Assembly: GCA_932521035.1 (NCBI GenBank) | Contig: OW051495.1 | Location: forward strand, 9,424,001 to 9,488,000 | Source of the DNA: Oscheius dolichura | Lineage: Eukaryota; Nematoda; Chromadorea; Rhabditida; Rhabditidae | Direction of reading: 5' to 3' | Length of the DNA: 64,000 nucleotides | Notes under the pieces: generated by a model | Told to the model about the DNA's origin: nothing | Database searches by the model: none | What the model saw: the letters and a program-made list of their open reading frames with translations, nothing else | Shown: one piece after another, positions 1 to 10,783 of the stretch | How positions within the stretch are numbered: position 1 is the stretch's first letter | Layout: each line of letters begins with the position of its first letter | Program-made: the position numbers and the translations under genes

Positions 1-360
1 ACCGATCAGACTTCCCTAGAGGCGACCCCTAACGCGTCCGGAATTGGCCGAGACTCAAAAGGAAGCGCTCAAGAATTTTGGGAAATGAGACGAAATCGAA
101 GGTTCGCCTGACGAAATCAATAAGAGACGAATTCTTCCGTGGGCATACACTAATATGGCCTACACAATCGGTACCGAATAGCCTATTCGGAATAGGGCAC
201 TGTTTGAGACGAAATGTTTCCTGACTGTTATTTTTGCTGATGCTCTCACAAGGTGATGAATTTGCGGCTGCCTGGGTATGGCTAAGCCGGTACACGCCCT
301 TTCTTGTCATGATAAAAACGCAAATAGTCAGTGGCCATTAGAGGGCATCATTGCCTCAAC

Positions 361-1187
361 ATGTTGGCTCCAGGGCGCAATTCTGAGCAGCCAACACAAA
401 GAAATGGAGAAGAGTACCAACCGCCAGCACCTCCACATCAACCTCCAATACATGCTTCTTATTATCAGGTGTGTATACCCGTATCATAACTGACTTTCCA
501 ATTTGGCTTCCCTAATTCCTAACTGTAATCAAATCGTATCAGTATAAACATTTTATAGCCGAACACAGTCAATAATCCTTACTGTTCGCCCTGCCCTCCT
601 TTTTTTGAACAATGGGATCACTACGGACCTCTAAATCAGTTGCCAAATGTTCCGCCTCCTAGTCCAGGTAAATATTATATTTTGTAGGCGTTCGATTTTA
701 ACTTTATACCGTATCAGGGCCATTCCATATGAGCCCATGGACAGGCGCTCAAACATATCACCAGAGTTTCCCTCGTTATCATCAACAACCGTATCCACAG
801 CAGCCACAATGGCCACAGCTAGAACAAGCACGACGGTCGGAACCATGGCCCAAACAACCAGAAGTATCGCATCCACAGTGGCCACAACCACCACAAAGAG
901 GTGAATGCTATTGTCATTACTGGGTCACAGGGAGCAGAAATACCGAAGAAAGTTTCGGATGAAAGTTTTGATTGTAGAATTGTCAATATCAGGGCCATTC
1001 CATATGAGCCCATGGACAGGCGCTCAAACATATCACCAGAGTTTCCCTCGTTATCATCAACAACCGTATCCACAGCAGCCACAATGGCCACAGCTAGAAC
1101 AAGCACGACGGTCGGAACCACGGCCCAAACAACCAGAAGTATCGCATCCACAGCGGCCACAATTACGACCACAACCACCACAAAGAG
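361..1187 (+). CDS. Pro/Gln-rich protein with duplicated exon (unit 1)
   Basis: I do not recognise this gene. Four exons keep one frame: 361-468, 559-667, 718-900 and 993-1187, each with GT donors and AG acceptors. The product is rich in Pro, Gln and Tyr and has no visible domain. Exons 3 and 4 are near-identical copies, both of phase 1-1 (61 and 65 codons); the second has a 12-bp in-frame insertion. A paralogue at 2648-3297 has the same exon phases and a similar peptide ending in YQ or HQ at the first donor, which supports the reading frame over the Thr/Ser-rich alternative frame. The start at 361 is the first ATG in frame and is not certain. The 3' end is unresolved: the next acceptor (1290-1291) puts the downstream basic ORF out of frame, so that ORF is listed as a separate gene. 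Confidence 0.5.
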
Positions 1188-1294
1188 GTGAATGCCATTG
1201 TCATTACTGGGTCACAGAGAGCAGAAACACCGAAGAAAGTTTCGGATGAAAGTTTTGATTGTAGAATTGTCAAAATGCCTGTAAATTCTAGAGG

Positions 1295-1999
1295 ATGATT
1301 TCAGCTTCCTCTCCCATGGCTGGTTCTCCTCCCCCAAAAAGGAGACGAAGTCCAAATCGTGGAATTAGACGTGACAATGTTTCTGGCATTGCCTATGCCA
1401 TACAAAGAACAGTTCTACCTGCCGAAGAGTACGATAAGCAATTGGGTAATATACGGAATAAGCATAGTCAAAGAAAGAGCAAACAGATACAAGCGGCTAA
1501 AGCGGCTTCGTTAGATAATACACAGAAGGTAAACTTTGGCTTATTTGAGCACTAACAGCCTATTATTAAGATACTAAAACCATTATATGAGAGGATGACC
1601 GTGGAGATAATCGGAAGAGAGGAAGATGATCATGCGTCGCTAAACGAGGATATGGCCCGAGTAGCCGCGCTTTTACACGGATTGCAAGATGAAAATATGC
1701 AAGGAGCGGTCTATTTAAGACAAATTAAAGAGCTAAAACTGGAAAAGAACAGATTAAAAGAAGAAATAAGCGCTATAGAAAAGAAGCACGAGGAAGGGAA
1801 AAGGAAGGAAGAAGCCGAGTTTTACAGTAAATACATAAAAGGCAACAGTAATGAAGAAGCGATGACGAGCTCCATAATTCGTATTAATAGCAATTTGGCT
1901 GGTAACGAGGAGAAGAACAATAATATGGAGGAAAACATTGTGAATGACGACAGTGATGGGACGGTGGAATTTGAAACAATGGCACAAGAACTTTTTTGA
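1295..1999 (+). CDS. Basic coiled-coil protein (unit 1), bZIP-like basic patch
   Basis: Two exons, 1295-1528 and 1571-1999, are joined by a 42-bp GT-AG intron. The N-terminal half is basic with an SPPPKRRR-type tract and a segment IRNKHSQRKSK. In that segment an Asn is followed seven residues later by Lys, the spacing seen in bZIP basic regions, and IRNK resembles the CREB3 type. The C-terminal half is charged and predicted coiled coil (KEL..LEK.RLKEEI..IEKKH), ending in an acidic tail. No regular leucine heptad follows the basic patch at the expected distance, so a DNA-binding role is only a guess. The ATG lies 3 bases behind a TTCTAG acceptor, so this could be a trans-spliced downstream gene of a small operon or a last exon of the Pro/Gln-rich gene. 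A paralogue lies at 3652-4295. Confidence 0.55.
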
Positions 2000-2156
2000 G
2001 ATCTTGAACTGACGTGACTACTTCTCAAAAGTTTTCCAGATGTCCACCTTTACCCTCTAAAAAGAAGTTATCCATACAATCTGTTGTGAAATAAAGTGCT
2101 ATATAGTCCCATCAGTTCTCTGATTATTCGATATTTTTTATTTGCACAGGTGGTTA

Positions 2157-2394
2157 CTTAAAGGGGCTGTCGGGGACCTTATTTGATTACGGTAGGCGCG
2201 CCATCAAAATTTCACGAATTCATAATATTTTTACGGAACATCATAGACGTTCAGAAAATGTCAAAAAATGAAAAAAAAAAATTCAAAAATTCGTGTTCAG
2301 CCAATGCGCGCCAAAGACGGAGGACGCTAGTTAGTTCAGTCGCTTCAGGACCCGCTACCGGAAAAAAAGGTCCCTGACAGTCCCCTTAAAAATT
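2157..2394. mobile_element. TTAA-flanked MITE (piggyBac-like)
   Basis: Imperfect inverted ends AGGGGCTGTCGGGGACC (left, about 2161) and GGTCCCTGACAGTCCCC (right, ends about 2386) are each flanked by TTAA. The element is about 230 bp with no credible coding content. TTAA target use is typical of piggyBac-type elements. It separates the two tandem Pro/Gln-rich units. Confidence 0.55.
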
Positions 2395-2647
2395 GGTCGT
2401 AGATAAGACACGCGAGAAATTGTGAAATCCTCCCACGTTATTGTAGTACACATTTTAAAGAATTCTGAGCATGCACTACTGAAAGAGAAGAAACGAGGGG
2501 CTTGGTTCTGATTACGAGCGTCTGGATAAGAAATGAGTGTGGCACGATTAGTCTTGAGCATGACGGTGGTCGGTGGTCCGGGATCGGAAGTAAGTGGCGA
2601 TTTCAACATTGCTTCTGTCGATGGTCCAGCCGACACACGGCGTCTAG

Positions 2648-3297
2648 ATGGCGCCTTTCCCGTCTCCAGTCAGTTATCCAATGTACAGACAGGAATTTGA
2701 AAAAGACAACACACCCACTGCTGATTACGGCGTCCACTTGCCCGCAATGTTCCCCCTTTCAAACCGCAGTTTGCAGCCATCAACACAGAGAAATGGAGAA
2801 GACTTCCGACCGCCGCCACCTTCGTATCAACCTCGAATGTATGACCCCTATTCTCATCAGGTATGTATACCCGTGTCACCACTGACTTTCCGCATTGACT
2901 TGCCTATTTTTGACTGTAATCGAATGGTATAGGTATAAAATATATACATTTTTCAGAGTGAAGCAGTCAACGATCCGTATAACTCGCGTTACCCCTCTAT
3001 CGCTGAACAATGGGACCCCTACCAGCCCCTAAACCAATATCCCTATCATGTTTCACCTCCTGGAGCAGGTATTTTTTAACTCTTTATTCCTTGGAAATTC
3101 AAAGAAGTTTAACGAAGCAAAAGTGAGAACCTTTTCCAATTACCAACTAGTATTATCTAGAATCCTGTATGTTGCAGCAGGGCCATCGCAACCGGGGCCG
3201 CCCTATATGCATCCGGGACCAGGAGATCATATGTATCAACTTTCCCCTATTTATTCTCAACAACAACAACAACAGCCTCAACAACAGCCACAAAAAG
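2648..3297 (+). CDS. Pro/Gln-rich protein (unit 2)
   Basis: Paralogue of the gene at 361-1187. Exons approximately 2648-2861, 2957-3065 and 3181-3297 read in one frame with matching phases. The first exon encodes a PPPPSYQPRMYDPYSHQ-like end and the last ends in a (Q)n-PQQQPQK run. Unlike unit 1 there is a single copy of the Gln-rich exon. No domain is recognised and there is no signal peptide; it may be an unfolded low-complexity protein. The 3' end is unresolved because no acceptor of the right phase was found before the basic ORF at 3652. Confidence 0.45.
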
Positions 3298-3651
3298 GTA
3301 AGTCTGATGTTGGTTACACAAGAGATCCAGTCGATTCTTTAACGTTTTCCTCTGGTTTGAGGTCGCTTGAATGCGCACTTTTTAACCCACTAGATAAGGA
3401 GGCCTCTTGAATGCGAGGGGGCTTCTTCTGATAAACCGTAAATAGGGAGAATGGACTGCTATGGAGGTAAACAAACGCTTTCATTGACAATGGAGTGGAA
3501 ACTCTAGATTATTGGTCCAATGTTTGGTGCTCTATAGATTTATTGGAAAATGACCGCGGTTTTGTGATTAACAGGGGTAAAATTGAAAAGGAGGAACATT
3601 TGCCTGTAAAACTGCTAAAGGATCCCAAAGCGCGGTTCATTCCCTCTGAAA
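3298..3651. other. Spacer between unit-2 exons and basic ORF
   Basis: No ORF, RNA gene or clear splice acceptor of suitable phase was recognised. It begins with a good GTAAGT donor, so at least part of it is intron. Confidence 0.4.
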
Positions 3652-4295
3652 ATGGACTATAATCATATCGACTTTCCAGCTCCATCTCCCATGGTTGTTT
3701 CTCCTGCTCCAAGAGGAAGACGACCTCAAACTAGAGGAAAACGTGGCGGCGTTTCCGGCGTTATTCACAATTTTCGGAAGATAGCGATAACTCGTGCCCG
3801 TTACAACAAAATAAAGAGCAATATCAGGAATAAGTTTTGCCAGAGAAAGACGCGGAAAAGAAAGGATGCCAAGATTGCTTCAGCAGAAAAAAAGGATGAG
3901 GTAAACTTGGATGCTTTTGGTTATTTATTGTATATTTTCAGATTTTTAAACAAATCTACGCCAGGATGGTTGTGGAAAAGACGGGGAGAGAAGAAGAAGA
4001 TGGGATGTCATTGAACGATCATGTGGATCGAATAGCCATGGCTGAATATCATCTGCAAAGGGAGAAGCGCCAGACGGCAACATATGAAAGTCTGATGGCC
4101 GAATTAATGGAAACGATAAGGCTGGAAAAGAAGAGACTAGAAAGAGAAGAAGCGGATATAGCGATGGAAGCCGATGAGAAGATGAAGGAGGCTTTGGACA
4201 AGTTGAAGAATACCCATACTGTGATAGACGGTGGAGAGAGCGATGACGATGAGACGATTGTAAACGACGAGAGTGACGAGAAGGAAGAAGACTAG
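3652..4295 (+). CDS. Basic coiled-coil protein (unit 2), bZIP-like basic patch
   Basis: Two exons, 3652-3900 and about 4003 bases' worth of continuation beginning at 3943 after a TTTTCAG acceptor, ending at 4295. It aligns with unit 1: SPMVVSPAPRGRRPQ, a VSG motif, then NIRNKFCQRKTRKRK, where Asn of IRNK is followed seven residues later by Arg, as in bZIP basic regions. The second exon is a long Glu/Lys-rich coiled coil (MAELMETIRLEKKRLEREEADIAM) with an acidic end. The intron sits at the same place as in unit 1. Position +9 after the Arg is not Leu, so the zipper register is not conserved. A nuclear role is plausible from composition only. Confidence 0.55.
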
Positions 4296-4815
4296 AAAGT
4301 GAGCTACCTTCTCAACCAATCGGTGCTCAACAGAAACCCCACGGTTCTTTTTTCAAGGGTAATTATACAGGATTCATTCTTGCTCATGGACTCTTCGCCT
4401 ATATGGTCTGATTTTCTTATTTCCCTCAGAAAGTCTCATAATGGAGAATATTTGTTATATTTTTTTGAAAAATAAAGTCTTGCATGTGTTATTTCAGTTG
4501 CAAACAGGGCCCTCTGAACTCTCCAATAAGAGTGCAATGTGTTCCATTTGTTGACTCTTTATTAATGGTCTTCCACAGAAATACTGTTCAATGTTTTGAT
4601 TGCAGTGGTTTTGTCGTGAGCAAATAACGAAGGACATCGGGTGCCGTTTTTGGACCCGCCACACTTCAAAGCGGTACATTAAGAGCACCGGTAGGAAGGG
4701 AGATTCACAGGAATACGCACGGAATATCAATGTCCTACCATAAAAACTACATTGGGAGTTCAGTATTCTAGTAAAATGCAACAGGTCAAGGTCAAGGTCC
4801 GAAAGCAAGAGAACT
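4296..4815. other. Spacer with a PLA2-exon echo
   Basis: Mostly non-coding. On the minus strand near 4571-4594 it repeats about 21 bases of the neighbouring phospholipase-like gene (codons for EQYFCG), also seen near 5191-5213. This is probably a short relic copy; nothing else is supported. Confidence 0.4.
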
Positions 4816-5275
4816 TTATTTTCTGCGGCCCAAAAGCGGAAAAGACTGTGACATTGGAGGACAAATATAGGCATTACCAAGCCAGCGAACAAAATTACAA
4901 TGGCTGGCCATTACCAAATTCCTACAGTTCATGTCAGCTGGAAGAGAAGCCAAACAGTCACAGAACTCGCCATCACAGACGTATTGAGGAATTGAGCACG
5001 TTGAATAGCACTGGTCGTGGAGGAGACAGCACTGATTTACTGAAAACACGACCTATAATAAGTGTCAAAAGACTTTGTTCTCGTTTTCTACAAAATTAAC
5101 CGCCTAGCGAAGAAAACGGATGAAACTCACTGCCCATTTGGAAGCAGCCACTGGTCGAGATGTAGGAAATCAACTTGGAAGCGGCATCCACTCCACAGAA
5201 ATACTGTTCAAGGGGTAAAAGTTGAGGAATTGTGCTGTGAAATGAAAGCACAAATAATAACAACAGCCACAACAT
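4816..5275 (-). CDS. Secreted phospholipase A2-like protein
   Basis: Model: exon 1 5275-5131, a 91-bp GT-AG intron, exon 2 5039-4816; 122 residues. The N-terminus MLWLLLLFVLSFHS is a signal peptide. Then come EQYFCG, INQCCLLHDQCY (the CC..HD.CY active-site signature of the PLA2 fold), CDGEFCDCL and a C-terminal HCNFVRWLGNAY. This Cys pattern matches the short nematode PLA2-like family. The His-Asp pair is present, but the glycine-rich calcium loop of classical PLA2 is not evident, so catalysis is uncertain. The intron splits the codon just before INQCC; this join was chosen because it restores the family motif. Confidence 0.72.
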
Positions 5276-5959
5276 GCATCTGTGTTACAAAAGGGGGGAG
5301 TTCGGGAACGGGGGAGAGAGTTTCCGGAACCGGTTTCGCTTTTACCCACGAGTAATTCCCAGCGGATAAAAAGAGTAATCCATCCGTTTGATTTTACATG
5401 ACTTGTTTTGTGTTTATTTATGACGAGCTTATTTATATTAGGCAGTACAATATCATAAAAGGGAAGGGGCGGGCGCAGAGAATAGTTGAATGAATGGAGT
5501 AGCCGCGAAGTTTTGCACACTATATCTCTAGTGATCTAGTAGAAATTGAAGGTTTCTAAGATCATTTTGACATCTATTCGAATGATATCAGTCTGGTTAT
5601 CGCAACATGAAAAAAAACATCCCCTTGGATTCGCCGAGCTATGGCTCTATTCGAAGAAATTGGCTCATTAGGGATTCCATTGAAGATAGTACATATTTGC
5701 TGTACATTGAAGTTCTCTCAATGCCAAATAACAATGAAAACCATCCTCCCACTGATAGCCGTAAAGAGCAGAAGTGCATAAATTTTTTAGTCACCTTTCT
5801 TTCTTTCATCGAACGGCAATGGATGACTATGTCAGCGGATGTCTGACAAGACAACGTTCGTCCCTCTCAGTTTTTTGAAGCAGAAAATATCTTTAGAAAA
5901 GATGTTCTGATGCGTAAATGAGTATTCTCCCAGTCTCCCACCATTTCACGGCTGAAGAA
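5276..5959. other. Intergenic region between divergent genes
   Basis: Lies between the minus-strand PLA2-like gene and the first receptor gene. Only short unsupported ORFs are present. It is expected to hold the promoters of both. Confidence 0.4.
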
Positions 5960-7119
5960 ATGGAGACTCGTCTCGTGTTTTCTGACTACCAATGGTCCTA
6001 TGTCGGCATTTCCACAGCTGCCACTATCATTAGCATCATTTCTCATCTCCTGGTTCTCAATTTCACCCATCAATCTTCTAAAAACGACAACCGAACCTAC
6101 CTGGTTCTTATTAAAGCCTTTTCCGTATTAACGATATTTGCTTTCTTGACTGGCTACCTTGTGGGGGGACGGTAACTTTCCCGCGTTAACAAAGAGTAAC
6201 TGTAATAATTTAGAGCTGAAGTTGTCTTATTCTACCGAGTTGTTGTCCCATATGGACCGTCGCGGTATTTCCTTCCGCCGCTGTGGATTTCTCTACTGGA
6301 CGTTTTGAATATCCAAATGGCGCCAGTTATTCCAATGCTCCTGGCTGCGATGATGCTCTTCCGAGCCTTGATTATGTTCAATTACCGGTTTAAGAAGAGG
6401 GTTGTCTACATCGTCGTCCTACTGATCTTTCTCTTCCCTCTACCTTTGAGCGTAAGGACCCTTTCTTACCCCGTCCAAGATCTAACTTTGCAGGTACCTT
6501 TTATAACCAATTATGCCCCTTTGGAAGAGATCAGATTGAACAACGTATCCAAGGTACTGGTTGAGGAATTCGAAGCCGCTCCTAGTTATGGTGTGTCTAT
6601 GGATGAAACTCTGGTAATGCCCCACTTATTGTTTGAACACAACTACCACTTTTAGCTGTTCCTTTATGACATTTTCCGCAATATCGGAATAGTCAGTGTC
6701 CTCATTGGATTCTGCACCCTGCTCCTGATGGTATGGAAGCTCCACAGCTTGAGAAATGTACTAGCCAAGGATACCAGGAAGCTTCATGCCGCGTTTATGA
6801 TGGTCAGAGCCACTCCTCTCCCCGTATAACTGTTTTTCAGCTCCTGACTTTGGACCTGATTATAATTGTTATATTTTCCCTTATGATCGGATCCGTATAC
6901 GAGATGCTTTCAAAAGAGACGGCTGATCTTCTCGTAATGTTCACCTTCCCTATTTTTGCCTTATCCGGTGGTTTACAAGGAATTATCAGCCTCATCTGTG
7001 TGCCTTATCTTCGGTCTGCTTTTATACAGATGCTAAAGGGGAAGAAAAATGAAGAGGGGCCCCCTTCTGGAAGCTTTCCAAGGACTGTTTCCGTTGTAAA
7101 GGCTACGCTGTTAAACTAA
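5960..7119 (+). CDS. Serpentine 7TM receptor A (Str-superfamily-like)
   Basis: Five exons: 5960-6171, 6214-6451, 6494-6613, 6656-6802, 6841-7119; introns are 38-42 bp. The product is a seven-helix protein with conserved blocks DYQW near the start, SSKNDNRTYLVLIK after TM1, PYGPSRYFLPP, MFNYRFKKRVVY, and AKDTRKLHAAFM before TM6, the last typical of Str-superfamily chemoreceptors. METRL was chosen as start because genes B and C begin at the same place, although an in-frame ATG exists at 5918. Exon phases are identical in all three copies. The likely role is a plasma-membrane chemoreceptor in sensory cells, by family analogy. The exact subfamily is not resolved. Confidence 0.75.
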
Positions 7120-7343
7120 TAAACAATTCAATCCATTCTGACAGAATTTCTTGAGTCATCTTGTTTTCATCCAAGAAATCATGACAAGAGGTTACCCTTG
7201 CAGCCCTCGCAGCTTTTTGAAGCAGAAAATATCTATTGAAGAGAAGGCGCGATGCTTCAATGAATTTTATTAGTTTTACTAATCCCAATGGTCCCTGAGA
7301 CTACGTAAAACGCCTCTCCTCTCTATTATTTGGAAGGTAAAAT

Positions 7344-8648
7344 ATGGAGGCTCGCCTCCCGTTTTCTGACTATCAATGGCCTTATCTTGCTGTCTCAACA
7401 GTTACCTGTATTCTTGGGTTTGCCTCCCATCTAATGGTCCTCATTTTTACCAGCCAATCTTCTAAAAACGACAACCGCACTTACTTGGTCCTTATTAAAG
7501 CTTTGTCCGTATTAACAGTATTCGGATTCTTAACCGGCTACTTTGTTGGAGTACGGTATTTTTTCCAGCTAAACAATGAATAACTTGTAGAGGTGAATAC
7601 ATCTCAAATTATCTTGTCTACGTGCCTTATGGTCCATCGAGATATCTCTTCCCGCCCAGATGGATCGGCTTACTGGATAGTTCGAACATCCAGATGGTGC
7701 CAATTGCTCCAATGCTCCTGGCTACGATGATGCTCTTCCGAGCTCTGATTATGTTCAACTACCGTTTCAAAAAATGGGTTGTCTACGTGGTTCTTCTGCT
7801 GATCTTCTTGATCACTCTACCTTTAAATGTGAGGTGAAGTTAGAATTACACGCTTGACAAAGACAGCGTATCAAACTTCTAATCTACTGAGAAGATGAGT
7901 AGCACTTGTGTGCGCTGGTAAAAATAGTCAAAGCTCCTAGCGATTCCAGTGATCACTGGCCAAAAATTGGCGACAGTCCATTGACCGCCGAGTGCCTTTC
8001 TCAGTCTTTACAAAGTCTTATTTTACAGATAACCTTCGCACTAAATTATGTCCCCCTGGATCAGATTCCATTGAATAACGTATCCGCCGAACTTATCAAA
8101 GAATTCAAGACCGGTCCTTGTTATGGTATTTACTTCAACTACCTTCTGGTAATGTTCTGCTTGCCGCTTGTGAATAGCTACCCTTTTCAGACCCTCCTTT
8201 GGGATCTATCCCATATGCTTGCAATGGCCAGTATTCTTATCGGCTTCTGCACCCTGCTCCTGATGGTATGGAAGTTACACAGCTTGAGAAATATCATAGC
8301 CAAGAATACAAGAAAGCTCCATGCCGCGTTTATGATGGTCAGAGCCATTTCTCATTCTGTAAAGTGTTTTTTTTTCAGCTGTTAGCCCTAGATCAAATTA
8401 TAATTGTCATCTTCTTCTTTATCATGAGTTCAGTGTACAATTTTCTTTCTCGACCGGCTGCTGACTTCATCGTAATGTTCACCTGCCCCATTTTTGCCAT
8501 ATGTGGGGCATTACAAGCCATTATGAGCCTTATCTTTGTACCGTATCTTCGAGCTGCTTTTATTCGGATGCTGAAAGGGAAGAAGAGCGGAATGACGACT
8601 TCTGGAAGCTTACAAAGAACTCTTTCCATTGTGAAGACTACACTTTAA
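7344..8648 (+). CDS. Serpentine 7TM receptor B
   Basis: Tandem paralogue of receptor A. Exons 7344-7555, 7591-7828, 8029-8148, 8191-8337 and 8379-8648, with the same phases. Starts MEARLPFSDYQW. Shares SSKNDNRTYLVLIK, VPYGPSRYLFPPRW, FNYRFKKW and AKNTRKLHAAFMM. Intron 2 is expanded to 200 bp compared with 42 bp in A and 48 bp in C. No stop or frameshift was seen in the spliced frame, so it appears functional. An AATAAA lies close behind the stop. Confidence 0.75.
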
Positions 8649-8878
8649 CAAATAAACAATTCAAATTTATCGCCAAGTCATTTTCGTAAAGTGAACTGTG
8701 TGCTGAACTGTGTGTATGCGCGGATGTCTGCCGCATCCCCCTCAGTTTTTCTGGAGCAGAAAATGTCTTTAGAAAAGATGTTGCGACGCGTGGATAAGCT
8801 CAAATTTTACTCGCCTTCATCGTTCTCAAGCCTTCTGTGAATGGGCTTCTATCCCGTCCTCTCTCAATTGAGAAAGAA

Positions 8879-10027
8879 ATGGAAAACCGTCTTCAGTTTC
8901 AAGATTACCAATGGCTTCACCTTGCCATCTCAACGGTGGCCTGTATTCTTGGCGTCGTCTCCCACCTCTTGATTCTCATTTTCACCAATCGATCCTCCAA
9001 AAATGACAACCGAACCTACCTAGTCCTTATTAAATCTTACTCTTTATTGTCGATATTCGCATTATTGGGAGGCTACTTTGCTGGAGTACGGTAATAATTC
9101 CTCGTGATAGAAGAGTAGCATGAGAGTTTAGAAGAGAAGATGCCCCTACTGGCCTTGTGTATGTTCCCTATGGGCCGGCTAGGTTTCTCTTGCCGCCCAG
9201 ATGGGTAGCTCTACTAGACGCTTTGAATATCCAGATAGTGCCGGCTGTTCCAATGCATTTGGCAGTGATGATGGTCTTTCGGGCTTTGATCATGTTCTAC
9301 TATCAAATCAAGAAGGGGATTGTTTATGTGGCTCTCCTACTGATATTTCTGATCACTCTACCCATAAATGTGAGACAGCACTTCAGACATTCTCTGTTTC
9401 ACAGTCCAAGTTTACAGATAGTCTTCATCCGAAATTATGTCCCTTTGGAACAGATCGCGCTCAACGTATCCACCGCTCTGATTCAGGAATTCAAAGCCGG
9501 CCCTAGTTATGCTGTCCAGTTTGACGATATTTTGGTAATGTTCCAATTCTCATTGGAGTTTTCCCCTTTTTAGACGCGCCTTTGGGATCTGTCCCACATG
9601 CTCGCAATGGTTAGTATCCTCATTGGCTTCAGTACTCTTCTCCTTATGTTATGGAAGCTGCACAGTGTGAGGAATGTCCTTGCCAAGGATACAAGAAGGC
9701 TTCATATCGCTTTTATGATAGTTAGAGCCCCTAAATGTCTTTTTCCAATTGACTTTTCAGCTATTGACATTGGACCTGATTGTAATTGTTATTTTCTTCT
9801 TTATCATGGGATCCGTATACCAGATCCTTTCTCCACAGATGGCAGATCTGATTGTAATGTTCACCTGCCCGATATTTGCGCTGTGTGAAGCTATACAAGG
9901 AATTATGAGCCTCTTATTCGTACCGTATCTACGTGCTGCTTTTATTCGAATGCTGAAAGGGAAGAAGAAAAGAACAGCAACCTCTGAACATTCAGCGGTA
10001 ACGCTTTCAGTTGTAAGACCTCGATAA
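8879..10027 (+). CDS. Serpentine 7TM receptor C
   Basis: Third tandem copy. Exons 8879-9090, 9132-9369, 9418-9534, 9574-9720 and 9761-10027. Starts MENRLQFQDYQW; an in-frame upstream ATG at 8837 exists but is not shared by the paralogues. It diverges from A and B at FYYQIKKG (in place of FNYRFKK) and AKDTRRLHIAFMI. The regular exon sizes in all three genes suggest recent tandem duplication with the splice pattern retained. Confidence 0.75.
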
Positions 10028-10074
10028 CAATTTAATAAATAGTTGAACCTATGCTATATTCAAGGGAATAGAGA

Positions 10075-10783
10075 CTATAAATAGTTCAAAAGGAATACAG
10101 GCTACGGTAACTAACAGTGAAAAGGGAGAGCTCTGCTAACTCATAACTGGATAACAACAATACCACAAAGAGCTAGAATCACATGAACGTAAAGATAGTC
10201 CGATAAGCTGATGAACATTCCTTTAATTTTGAAGACAGGATCCCTGCTTCCCATTTTTATCGCCCTTTTCACTGCAAACGCTGCAAGGCCCTCGCTAGCT
10301 ATCGGTCTATCCAGGTGGAATTCACGAAGACGCGCCGCAGCTTTCTTATATTTTGGATTTTTTAGAAATTAGCAATACTTATGAAGAAAGTGAATTAGTA
10401 CCCGCTAAGCTCCTCATTTTTATAGCAAAAGTTCTAGCAGTTATCTCAGTTTTGAGAATGAGATCACTAATTCCTGTTTGGCGGGCGAATTCAGCATTGT
10501 GAGGTTGTTCAGCAAAGAGAGGACTTTTGTATAATTCCCTTGGTAGGTTAAAATTACCCTAAAACGGGTAACTATCCAGTTTCTGATGACTAGAAGAGGC
10601 GCACCTGTAGTCCCTCAACAAATTGAGCTCCTTGACGACTTCCTTCACTATTTGAAGAGGAACATAATCCCAATCTGCGGTATTACCGAAAGCGATTAGG
10701 ATTGTTCCTCTGTCGGACATGATCAGATACGGAAACACGACGGGTTTTGCGCGAGTCATAGAAGCAGGGGAGGGGCCTTTCAC
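10075..10783 (-). pseudogene. Broken UDP-glucuronosyltransferase copy
   Basis: Fragments match the intact UGT at 13056-15216 in the same order. 10783-10559 encodes DRGTILIAFGNTADWDYVPLQ..VKELNLLRDYR. About 10530-10415 encodes SPLFAEQPHNAEFARQTGI. About 10375-10075 encodes a PKYKKAAARLREF-like end plus the C-terminal membrane helix. The exon carrying the WAPQ...HGG donor-binding signature, present in the intact gene between DYR and LFAEQ, is missing, and no 5' exons were found. It is therefore called a truncated pseudogene. Confidence 0.65.

Noticed and set aside
631-1191. Thr/Ser/Ala-rich and Val/Ile-rich ORFs overlapping the Pro/Gln-rich exons
   Set aside because: The Pro/Gln frame is supported by the paralogue at 2648-3297 and by splice phases; the others are shadow frames of the same repeats.
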